DNA from: Chionis minor
Lineage: Eukaryota; Chordata; Aves; Charadriiformes; Chionididae
Assembly (NCBI GenBank): GCA_013398295.1
Contig: VZSF01001886.1
Coordinates: 371,816-435,815 of the forward strand
DNA length: 64,000 nucleotides
Direction: 5' to 3'
The position numbers were made by a program, and so were the translations under genes. Below the pieces are notes generated by a model that worked only from the letters and a program-made list of their open reading frames with translations, was not told the DNA's origin and ran no database searches. Below are positions 54,901 to 64,000 of this stretch, piece after piece; the first letter of the stretch is position 1; each line of letters starts with the position of its first letter.

Positions 54901-57900
54901 ACTGTATAAATTAAAAATAGCTGCATATCAAATACGAATGCAGTATAAAAGAACTATTTAAACAGGGACAGATATGAATGTAGCTTTGTATGAATTACTT
55001 TTTTATTATGACTTCAGTACTTGAGGGAAGGTTCAGACTTCCCATAGTTAGAAATCTAGCAGGATAGTGCTTAGAGTCAGGGTTTGAATTACAAGTGATT
55101 GTTTTGTCTGTCTGCTGCTAAAAATTGAACTTTCTTGATATGTTTTCTAAAGCTCACATTAATATGCTTTTCAACTGTCTGTTTCAGCAGTTGTGCTGTG
55201 TTAATGTGTAGGCATGTTCTAATTTTGCATGTAGCTCAGGGAGAACATTTCATTGTTCAAGCATCGTGCTCGCTCTTTGGGGTAGTTCACCTTCAGGTTG
55301 TGGTTATCTCCCTTCTTTTCTCTCTTTTTCTCATTCATGTTTTGGGGAGCAAAACAATGAGTTGGTGGTACTGGTGTCCCGAGGGGTGGCTGTGCTGGTG
55401 CAGGACAGGAATGTGGAGTTCTTGAGCCTGACTTGTGGTTCAAGCGGGAGCCTGGAACAGGTAGCGTAGAGCTGTGTGCCTGTGCCTGGGGCTGTGCAGG
55501 TTGTCGTGTGCGGGTGAGCTGCCTTGGGTCAGCACTTCCAAACAACTTCAGTCACTTTTGCACTGAGAGAGAAGCTTAAAAAACAGACAACCCCCCTTCC
55601 CCAAACCCAAAACTGCAGTTAGTGTCTTGTGTTCCTTCTGGAAGGAAAAAAATATGTAACTCTTAAGAGTTTGGATGTTACATTAGCCCTAGAATATCCT
55701 AGAGAATCCCCAAAATGGTGAATTTTAAGAAGAAAGTTTCTTACGGGATGTCAGTGCAATTCTGTGACGTTTCAAGGGCTTCTGAAAGCACAGGTGTATG
55801 TAGTTGTATTGGGCCTTTTCAACTGCTAGAAACCAAATGGTAATCAACAAGCCTTAGTATTTGATGTTGACTTGAAAATAGCTCCTCTAATCAGGCTTCC
55901 ACCCTACTGATGTTTTCAATTACAACAATATTGAAGATTTCCACCGATTCAGTGTTTAGCTTCTTTAGCTCATTGTTGTGAGGGATGATGAAAATGGGCA
56001 ACACGCGTTCGTTTCCCAAACATTTAATGTTTGCACGTGGGAAGAAGATGCCCAGTTGTGTTTGCGCGGGAGCTGGTTTGAGGTAGTTGCCCGTCACTCT
56101 CCAGCCTTCCCTTGAATGGCTCCGGTTTCTCAGTAGCCGCTTCCCCGCGGTGTGAGGCGGATGGTGAGAAGGTGGTGATGGTTCCAACGAGCAGGTGACA
56201 TGACCAAGCTCTCTACTCTCTGTTGAGGTTTTTAAGTTTCTTGTGAGCCGTGGTGGTGGTGTATGGCTTTGCTGTTTTAATGAAAACGCTTCTCCCTACC
56301 TAAGTTACGGGGGAAAAGACCTCACTTTTTGGAATGGTTTGGAAAATGTGTTTTTGGACTTGACAGCTAAACTAAGAGTATTTATTTCCACAGTCTGCAA
56401 GATTATAAATAAGCTTTCCCCCTCTTCCTTTCCTACAGAAAACCAGTTTGAGAATACTTGTTTCTAGATACAATTCTTGTCCATAGCACATTGTGGTCCC
56501 ACCGTAGCACTTCTAAGTAAGCTGCAATAGAAAGTCACCTTTTTAATATAAACTAGTTTGACGTTTTTGTGTGACTCTGCTTCACTAAAAGAGTGAGTGT
56601 AGAGAAGGTAAGGAAAAAAATTAGGGGGGCAAATCACCTAATATAAACTGGTTTTATTTTGAATTTTATTTTGAATTTTTGTAGAAATCGGTATATGGAT
56701 TTTTGGAGTTTAACACTGATTTTCAAACAGTCCAAGAAAACTGTTTAAGGCACTGTCTGTAAACATTTCAGCACATCTGAATATAAAAGCAAATAAAAGC
56801 TTATTCTTTTGAAGTAGTCGTGCTCTGAGATGGCATAGTCCAGATCTCCAGATACTGTTGCAGAGCGTGTATAGGCCTTTTATTCGCTGAACAACACTTA
56901 GGAAAAACTTTCTGATTTCAGTAGTGCCTCTTGATTTTCACGGTGACGTTTCCTCCTGTAGTTTGTTGCTCAGAAAGGCTAACGGATTTTGAGAGCCGAG
57001 TTTGTTTCCTTAGGTAGCTCTTTCCGAGCTGAGGAGGTCCTGAGGCTCTCGTGGGCTGACTGAGGCGTGCGGAATGAATGAGCTCTTGGAAAACTGTTCA
57101 TGTTGTCCAGATCAGGTTGTGCCTTCAAGAAAGAGAGACTACAATCTGAAAATCTGTTTCTCTATAGCTACCCGGTGGGGTTAAGTGTATTGATCTGAGT
57201 CACTGAGCAGGGAGCCACTGCCTCATTTCCCTCTGCATTTAATTTTTCTTTTGGGGTGTAGCACGGCACAGTGCAGTCTGTTGCAGAGGCACATGAGAAA
57301 GATTATGATTTTATAGCCACTTTCATTACTAAATTTGTTATGGGAAATTAATTTGAACTTAGACAATTTTGTTGCTGTTGATGGCGAAGCCTACGTTTGA
57401 TTATATTGGTTTTACCCCTCTTAAAGAAAAACTAACAAGAATCTTGCCTGATGGCAAGATTTTCTTTTATTTGCATTGTTTCATCAAGCAAATTTTTTAG
57501 GAAAGAGGAGGTAGGATTTTTACATGATTGATAATTTTAACCTCTAGTCACGTGGAATTTTTTTGGTTGGGGCAAATACGACTCATTATGTGTTCTAATA
57601 CGCACCATACGGAGCATTTTGATAGAGAAAGAGTATTTCTGTAATTAAGCTATTCTATACAAAATGTGATAATGCAGTCAGGCATTTTGCTTTTATTCTA
57701 AACCACTTTTGTTAGCTGTGTAGTCCTTCAACAGCACATTAATTCGGTATGTATCCAGCTTGGATAAAAAACCCCCTGTTCTTTCATATTTGAAAAGAAT
57801 GTGTGTTTCTTGACCAATTTCGTTTTTAACAGGCATGGTAATTGTGCGTAGTGAGAACGGGCAGTTGCTGATGATCCCCCAACAAGCTTTGGCGCAGATG

Positions 57901-60900
57901 CAAGCACAGGCACATGCCCAGTCTCAGCCTCAAAATACTATGACTCCTCGTCCTGCTACACCTACCAGTGCTCCTCCAGTGCAGATATCAACAGTGCAGG
58001 TTAGTGCGGTAATCTGTAGTGGTAAAAACTGTAGGATTTTTTTTTTTTTCCTGTGAAAAATACATTGGAAAGTAAGGTATGGCGATAATTTAATGATTAG
58101 AAGAAACCATTGACGAAACTGGTGCTGTACAGGCTTTTCTGCATGGCGTAGGCATTGTGTTTTGTTCCCAATTCTGCTACAGTTTGGCAGTTAATCATCA
58201 AAAATATTTTTACCTAGCTGAATGGCATTAAGTTTGTAACTGTTTGATATAAAGAAGACTATTCGAGACCATATATGGTTAACAAGTAGGTCTCTTTCCC
58301 CAAAGAATCCTTATTCTTTGCAAAACTGAAAAATGAACATGGCTATGGGTATATATATACTGAGATTATCACAGTTGCGTTAAGTCTAAAAATCCTTCTC
58401 ACAGTTTTATAGAGGTTGAGATGCATTGTTTTATCTCTGCAATAATGGCAGCTATCTGGAGACAAAATACTAGATAAGGTAAATTATGTTTAAATAAAGG
58501 AACTAACGCATTTGGGGTTTTTTTTCCTCTTCCCCAGGCTCCAGGAACACCTATTATTGCACGACAGGTGACACCAACTACTATTATCAAGCAAGTGTCT
58601 CAGGCTCAAACAACAGTGCAACCCACAACAACGCTACAGCGTCCTCCTGTTGTGCAAGTGAGTTTGCAGAAAATCATTGTATACACCAGATACATCAGTG
58701 GTTAAGATTAGCCAACTTAAGACTGCCAGAAATGCAGGAAATCTAATTACTAAGTGCATGGAAGAAATACTATCTGGATTATCCTTTCTAAAACGTTTGC
58801 AGATCTCAATTTATTGTATATTTTGGATGTATATGTGTGATTTTTTTATATGTATATTATTACTACTATTTCATATTATACCTATATGCATATATATTTA
58901 AAGGTATCATGTTATTAGTTTGTATGATCACAGAACTAACTAAAATAAAATACTTCTATGCTTTCAATCTCAAGAAAGTGACACCAGTTCCCTTTAGATT
59001 TGGGGCTGTGATGTTACTCCTGTGATGGGTCTGTAATCCTCTGAATTCTGCACCAAGATTTACAGTTACCAAAAAGATTGCAGTGGGAGTCTGCTCTTCC
59101 GCAAGCCTTCCCCCTCTCAGACGAGTCTCTGCTTTGGTCCGTGTACTTAGGGAAATTCTGGTAACTCAAGGATAATTAGTGGTGTCTTAGTATGTGGGCT
59201 CTCTTCTAATAGCCTGGCCTGTATTAATGATAGGCTTTCTTGTAAATTTTTTTTTTTTTTTTTTTTTTTAGNTTTTTTTTTTTTTTTTTGAGGGGTGGTG
59301 GTGTGAGTTTAAAACACGGTGCAAAAGTGTGAAATTCTCCACACGGCTTCCAGGCAACAGTGATACAATATGATTGCTGTCGCCTAATCTGTTTCATTGT
59401 GCTTTCTTCATCCTTTGAGTAGACAGGATTAGAGAGTTTTAATTTAAAACATGCAGGTTTTGCTATGCATCCAGTTAACCTTTTTCCCCTCAGAGAGCCT
59501 TTGCCTATGCCAGTGATCTTTCCAGATCTAAGAGTTAATTTACCTAACTGAGTCTCCTTAATTTGCACTGCTGTTACACTGGACAAAAAAAATCATTCCA
59601 TCTGCATATTTTTTGCTGTAATGAGCATACCATGGACTTCATTTATCCTGATTTCAAAAAATGAGACAACTTAAATCCTTGTCTTCTTTTCTGTCTCCTG
59701 AAATAGCAGTGAAAGTTAGCTTTGGCAGCACTGGACCCTCTTTTCTTGTGCATCTCTATATAAAGAGAAAGTTTACAAATGGTTTGTTAAAATTCTGAGA
59801 GCTAGTTCTAGCTTGGTAAGAATTACTCTCTCTCTGATTGGGTTGTTGTTAGTAATTAGACTGTGTTGGAAGTCCATGAATGAACTGTGTATGTGAAAAG
59901 TGCTTGTTTACAATGCTGGTTCTTTAAAGGTGGTATTTCTACTTTGAATTACCAACTTGTCTACAAAACTAGAGAAGCGTTTTGTCGCATTGTTCATCCA
60001 AAAGACCTAGATGGGACCTGAGCTTTTGCCTCCCTGTTGCCGTTTTAGAAATTCCTCCCTTTGGAAGTGGCATTTAAGGGAACAGGCGACAAAAGCCATT
60101 GCATTCACAGAAATTTAATACCTGTTTTAATTGTTTTGTAACCACGGTGTATGAGGGTGTGTTTATGGTATTATTTTGCCATTTTATTCAGTAACCAAAA
60201 ATCGTGCAATTCTTAATCAACTTTTAGGATTTCACTTTGAATGCGTAGTATTTTGTGCCATCTGGTGGCTCTTTCTTTCCACTGCAACAGATGACAGATT
60301 AGTAACTTGTTTTTATAAAGAAAGATGTTCTGCTGTCCTGTGGCTCAGTTTCTGTTTGGTGGTTCAGGAAAGCAGGTTTTGGTACATTCCAAGTGAAATA
60401 ATCTTACGTTTGCGTTCTCTGCAGCCTCAGATTGTTCTGGGTGGTACCGCACAAACAACTACACTGGGGACAGCAGCAGCTGTACAAACTGGAACTCCTC
60501 AGAGAACAGTGCAAGGAACAACGGCAACCTCCACTGCTGCCACAGTAAGATACTGAGGGCATTTCAAGTCTTATGTTGTTCATTTCCATACACACGTGTA
60601 CACGGGTGTACATCTGTACACACGCACAAAAACACGGATCAGAATGGAAAGTAGTAAAGATGCAGGAATCCTGTGAAGTATTGGTCTTGAAAAGGTAGAC
60701 TTTTAGGAAAACGGTATAATTTACAAAGTGTGAAACAGGTCACTTGAATTTTGATGGTTGTCAAAGTATTAATTTTGATTTCTGTAACAGTTTTAAAGCA
60801 CTCTTTTTTTTTTTTTCTTTTTAAAAACAAACATGTTAGCTGTACGTTACAGAAGAGTGAATTGTTTGACACTGCAGAGCAGAATCAGTATAAGAAGGGA

Positions 60901-63900
60901 TAAGAAGTTGGTACTGACTCATTCAAGATGCGTGTTTCCAGGACTGCAGATCAGGGAGCGTCCGCACCCTTGTGCTGTGCACTGGGAAGGAGGAGTTTAC
61001 TACTTGTCGTCCTGCTAAAACACACATTTTCCCCTACACAATGTGCCATTCTTAAAATATCTGGTGTTTCCTAACTGCATTAAGAACGATAATTTATTAA
61101 ATTTTTGATAACAAAAATGTACAATATATAAGTATATGTGAAGCATAATAATAATTTCAGTCTGATTGTGTCTTAAGTGGCAAGGGACATGAATCTATAA
61201 ATAATATTCTGAAGTGATGAACTAAAGAAGGATTTTATTTCTCAGATTATGCGGTCAGATCATGTATTAAAAAGAGTTTATCTTTCCTTCTCTGACTCTT
61301 TGCCTTCTACCCTTCCTCTTCCCATAACAGGAAACTATGGAAAATGTGAAGAAATGCAAAAACTTTCTGTCCACATTAATAAAACTGGCATCATCTGGAA
61401 AACAGTCTTCAGAGACTGCAGCTAACGTGAAAGAATTAGTACAGAACCTGCTGGTAAGAAAAGTTCATAAAAGTTGTAAGAAGCAGTATCTGGGCAAATT
61501 TAGACTCAAAACTGAGGGCTTGGTTTTTTGAAAAGGGGAGAGACTATAAAATCTGAGATAAGTCAAATTGAAACTGCTTCTTCTGACGTAAAATATGTGC
61601 ATATGTTTTCCTGAGAAAAATATGAGACATTACTTCTCACATTCGTGCGTGAGAACATGAGTTAAATTGAAGCATGAGTAATTTAAATGGTGACTTCAAG
61701 TTTTACAATTTTTTATTGATAAAACAGTGAATAAAAAGATGAATTATATACTTGAGGGAAGACACTGCAGCTAGTGCAGTAGCTGAGTGTAGGAAATGGC
61801 AAGTTGTTACAAAAAGAAGTAATGTTATCTGAAGCTAATGTAAAAGCTTGACATACTTAGTATTTATAGAATGAGTAGTAGCATTGCTTAGCCTATTGAG
61901 TTAAGGAAGAGCTATGTATCCCAGATGTTATCACACGATAGCCAGAGGTTGTCGTAAGACGAAAATGTGAAGTGTGTCTTCCCTTGAGGGATATACATTT
62001 AGTTTTGTGAGAGACATCTGCCTTTTGAGCGTATGGTGGGCTCAACTGTAGGTATTTGAAATGGAGGAACTATAGTAGCTTTGGAAAAGAGAACACCAGA
62101 GATGGGGCTGCCCGGCTGTTCCGGGCAGTTGGCTGATGGCAGGTACCATGAAGTATTCCTGTAGGTTCCTCCTGGCTCTTTGATCTATAGATAGCCATTC
62201 ATGTAACGGTAAGAACGACTGAAGATGTTTCTTAAAATTGACTGAAAGACAGGAAGAAGAAAAGGAAAGATGGGACTGTAGGTCTTACTAGTTGAAATTT
62301 GTAGTAAAAGTAGTTACTACCATAAAGCTATTGGTAACTAAAAATAGTGATGGATGATGAGTATTGAGACTTATTGTCAATAAATTGTTAAGTCTTAATT
62401 TTTTTTTGGTGTTGGATATCTGTTGATCTGTTAATTTCTACAAGTTCATTCATTTGTATTTTCTGTTTTGAAGGATGGAAAAATTGAAGCAGAAGACTTT
62501 ACCAGTAGGCTGTACAGAGAACTTAATTCTTCGCCTCAACCTTACCTTGTGCCTTTCCTGAAGGTAACTTGTGTTCACTAGCCCTTATATATTTCTGTGC
62601 TTATGTGTCAGCAGCAATGAACACAAGCATGTCGTTCACCAGTATAGCTGGAATTCTAAAATGGTGTCAACGGAAGTTTTAAATGGTACCTGGTTAGACT
62701 TCTGCTGCCTTAAAAAATATTTCTGCCTGTTGGTTCCAAGAGTTTGTTAGTATGATTCATTGGCACAGTCAATAATGTCATTTCTATGGCAGTGTCACGT
62801 GGTAGCTCTTTTGAAAAATCTGAAAAGTTTTCTTTCGGTGACTTATAAGCAGCTTCTTTCCATAGCACCAAACCTATGAACTGAATTATTATCCTCTTTT
62901 TAGTCTTGGAAAAAAACCAAGAGATTGAATGATAGAGAAAACTGTACCTTCTGAACAAACTCATGCTCTTTTGCCTGTACTGTATACCTGTTTGTATGAA
63001 TAAACAGGAAATTTCTCACTTCTCGATAATAAATCCCATTGGTCATAAATTTTATAGTAATTGGACGCATCTCAAAATAATGCTTATTCCAAAATATTTA
63101 CCATTTGAAAATGAGAGAGAGTACAGCAGCACTGTATGGTGAGAGTATAACTCTGCTTGACTAATGTATGATTAAGGGATGTAATTGTAGGTGCGTGGTG
63201 ACATATCTGGGTTCTTATGTGCTTGATCAACCCTGAGCTGTTCATGAGGACAGAAATTGTTACCATAAGAAAACAACTGATATAAGAATCCGGCAAAAGA
63301 TTGTGATCTCTGAGCTATTCTGAAATCTTCACCAGTGTTCCAGGGTGTCTCTTAAGCCGTCGCGTGTTATAGCTTGGTGATGTATGTAGGAACCCAGTCA
63401 AGGCAGGCAGCACGGGCTTGGATTGTTAAATGCCTCCCAGGGGTTCCAGGTAGGCTTGCATAACCTAGATGCCCATGATATCCAGGCTTCCGTAACTAAA
63501 GGCCCTGTCACTCTGTCTAGCTTTAAATATGACATAGCATGGTATTTCTGCTGTTGCGTTTTTTCAGGTGCACGCAGAGTGATGCAACGGACTGAAGTGA
63601 AATGCATTGCTTTTTACAATTCATGTTTTCTTGTGCAATCTAGGATTAAAATACTCAAGCAAATTCTTTACGTTCTTCTTTTCAGAGGAGTTTACCTGCC
63701 TTGAGACAGTTAACACCGGACTCTGCAGCTTTCATTCAGCAAAGTCAACAGCAGCAGCCAACGACGCAAGCAACGATAGCGACGATCCCGTCTGCGGCCG
63801 TGCTTCTGAGCTCCTCAGTTCAGCGCACGGCAGGGAAGGCGACCGCAACTGTAACGAGTACTCTCCAACAACCTGTCATCAGCCTAACTCAGCCTACGCA

Positions 63901-63937
63901 AGTTGGTGTCAGTAAACAAGGGCAGTCTACACCACTG
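36663..63937 (+). CDS. TAF4: TAF4, TFIID subunit 4, 3'-partial (exons 1-8)
   Basis: Eight exons (36663-36978, 38934-40022, 57833-57999, 58538-58657, 60425-60544, 61331-61453, 62474-62563, 63686-63937) join in frame to 759 codons. TAF4 is a nuclear scaffold of TFIID that pairs with TAF12 through a C-terminal histone fold and receives signals from activators such as CREB. Visible in order: the conserved N-terminus MAAGSDLLDEVF; His- and Ser-rich runs (about 37-80); a Ser/Thr/Ala/Pro/Gly-rich segment (106-450); the conserved LTPTVLAPRLPQPPQNPTNI block; a Gln-containing region; and the TAFH/NHR1 domain in exons 6-8 (about 605-700), starting ETMENVKKCKNFLSTLIKLA. The start is chosen by identity to the human N-terminus and a good Kozak context (AAGATGG). 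The C-terminal histone-fold exons are beyond the window (human protein about 1,085 residues). Confidence 0.96.
36979..38933 (+). other. TAF4: TAF4 intron 1 with internal diverged repeats
   Basis: A 1,955-bp intron rich in CT/G runs. Several segments repeat the sequence around the exon-2 acceptor: about 37097-37140, 37525-37570, 37735-37770 and 38020-38075, compared with 38919-38990. GC content falls from the exon-1 side to the exon-2 side. Confidence 0.75.
38934..40022 (+). CDS. TAF4: TAF4 coding exon 2 (Ser/Thr/Ala/Pro-rich)
   Basis: A 1,089-bp exon after acceptor GTTTTGCAG. Reads (G)AGGVQGGVINHNTRSQTS, includes TVQTLNGSNVVMNSHH and LVNNGP, which match human motifs, and ends with the conserved TATTSGIRATLTPTVLAPRL, then PQPPQNPTNIQNFQLPP. 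Donor GTAAGA, phase 1 on both sides. As I recall, the human counterpart of exons 1 and 2 is one large first exon. Confidence 0.94.
41846..42130 (-). pseudogene. Possible processed retrocopy, parent unknown
   Basis: Read on the minus strand, a CpG-richer segment with an 85-codon open frame (42127-41870) leads to an AATAAA at 41874-41869. After 13 bases there is a run of ten A (41855-41846). That order is what a reverse-transcribed mRNA leaves behind. The local GC rise within an AT-rich intron fits an inserted exon-like sequence. I do not recognise the protein in any frame, and no target-site duplication was identified. Confidence 0.3.
44910..45120 (+). repeat. MIR/CORE-SINE remnant
   Basis: Several words in the order of the MIR consensus: AAAGCATTTTACAAAACTTA, ATCCTTACAACATGCCTGTG, a TTTCAGAGCTGGGGGAAAGAG segment of the 'cagatgaggaaactgag' type, GACTTGCCCAAGGCCATGAG, then GATTAGAGCTTGGGAGTCCT. 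Diverged but collinear over about 200 bp. Confidence 0.75.
57833..57999 (+). CDS. TAF4: TAF4 coding exon 3
   Basis: Completes the split Gly and reads MVIVRSENGQLLMIPQQALA, then QMQAQAHAQSQPQN and on to APPVQISTVQ. Acceptor TTTTTAACAG, donor GTTAGT. 167 bp, ending in phase 0. Confidence 0.96.
58538..58657 (+). CDS. TAF4: TAF4 coding exon 4
   Basis: Reads APGTPIIARQVTPTTIIKQV, then SQAQTTVQPTTTLQRPPVVQ. Acceptor TTCCCCAG, donor GTGAGT. 120 bp, phase 0 on both sides. Confidence 0.96.
59248..59290. repeat. Poly(T) tract interrupted by one N
   Basis: About 21 T, then AG, N (59272), then about 18 T. Long mononucleotide runs are error-prone, so the true length is uncertain. It could be an A-tail on the minus strand, but no element ahead of it is recognised. 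Confidence 0.85.
60425..60544 (+). CDS. TAF4: TAF4 coding exon 5
   Basis: Reads PQIVLGGTAQTTTLGTAAAV, then QTGTPQRTVQGTTATSTAAT. Acceptor CTCTGCAG, donor GTAAGA. 120 bp, phase 0 on both sides. Confidence 0.95.
61331..61453 (+). CDS. TAF4: TAF4 coding exon 6 (start of TAFH domain)
   Basis: Reads ETMENVKKCKNFLSTLIKLA, then SSGKQSSETAANVKELVQNL and L. Acceptor CATAACAG, donor GTAAGA. 123 bp, phase 0 on both sides. Encodes the first helices of the TAFH/NHR1 fold, which docks short activator and cofactor peptides. Confidence 0.96.
62474..62563 (+). CDS. TAF4: TAF4 coding exon 7 (TAFH domain)
   Basis: Reads DGKIEAEDFTSRLYRELNSS, then PQPYLVPFLK. Acceptor TTTTGAAG, donor GTAACT. 90 bp, phase 0 on both sides. 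Confidence 0.96.
63686..63937 (+). CDS. TAF4: TAF4 coding exon 8 (end of TAFH, Gln-rich linker)
   Basis: Reads RSLPALRQLTPDSAAFIQQS, then QQQQPTTQATIATI and on to QPTQVGVSKQGQSTPL. Acceptor CTTTTCAG, donor GTACGT at 63938. 252 bp, phase 0 on both sides. The next exon lies beyond the window. Confidence 0.95.
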
Positions 63938-64000
63938 GTACGTAAGCTGGAGCGCATCATCCGTTATTGCACAGGGGTTTTTGGGTAACAGTGACTTTTC

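Larger units (their letters stand above)
40023..57832 (+). other. TAF4: TAF4 intron 2 (17.8 kb)
   Basis: A long AT-rich intron. Contents I can support are a MIR-type remnant at about 44910-45120, a possible minus-strand retrocopy at 41846-42130, and simple runs (T-run at about 41239-41252, A-rich stretch at about 53555-53600, G-run at about 54736-54746). No conserved exon was recognised. Confidence 0.75.
58000..63685 (+). other. TAF4: TAF4 introns 3-7
   Basis: The introns are 58000-58537, 58658-60424, 60545-61330, 61454-62473 and 62564-63685, AT-rich and without recognised genes. The only notable element is the poly-T stretch with an ambiguous base near 59248-59290 in intron 4. Confidence 0.75.

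Overview
The window is nuclear DNA from a sauropsid vertebrate, almost certainly a bird. It holds spliced genes with GT-AG introns, a CR1 LINE tail in the usual avian form, old MIR-type SINE remnants, CpG-rich promoters that fall into assembly gaps, and the gene order PSMA7 - LSM14B - TAF4. That order is the conserved block on human 20q13.33, read here in the opposite direction.

Layout. Positions 1-5545 carry PSMA7 (+), which lacks only its first coding exon; that exon lies to the left of the window. Positions 5546-7785 are a GC-rich spacer between convergent genes. Positions 7785 to about 20684 carry LSM14B (-), with a long 3'UTR, seven conserved coding exons and one likely cassette exon. 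Its first coding exon is probably inside the 774-base gap at 19911-20684. Positions 20685-36203 are intergenic: a 142-bp tandem duplication near the LSM14B promoter, a frameshifted CR1 3' end (22795-23582), a long purine-rich stretch, and about 11 kb of AT-rich DNA in which I see no gene. From 36663 to the right edge is TAF4 (+), exons 1-8 (759 codons). Its 5'UTR/promoter is interrupted by a 405-base gap, intron 2 is 17.8 kb, and the C-terminal histone-fold exons lie beyond the window.

The three genes are housekeeping functions in separate processes: a 20S proteasome alpha subunit (protein turnover), an LSm-domain mRNP repressor (translation control and P-bodies) and a TFIID scaffold (transcription initiation). 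Their adjacency is ancestral synteny, not an operon.

I did not find a new biological system. The observations most worth a second look are: diverged copies of the TAF4 exon-2 start scattered through TAF4 intron 1; a phase-preserving extra exon in LSM14B; an unexplained 162-codon open frame in LSM14B intron 1; a well-formed but unidentified exon-like unit at 22111-22227; and a possible retrocopy at 41846-42130. Assignments rest on protein sequences recalled from human orthologues; no database search was run.
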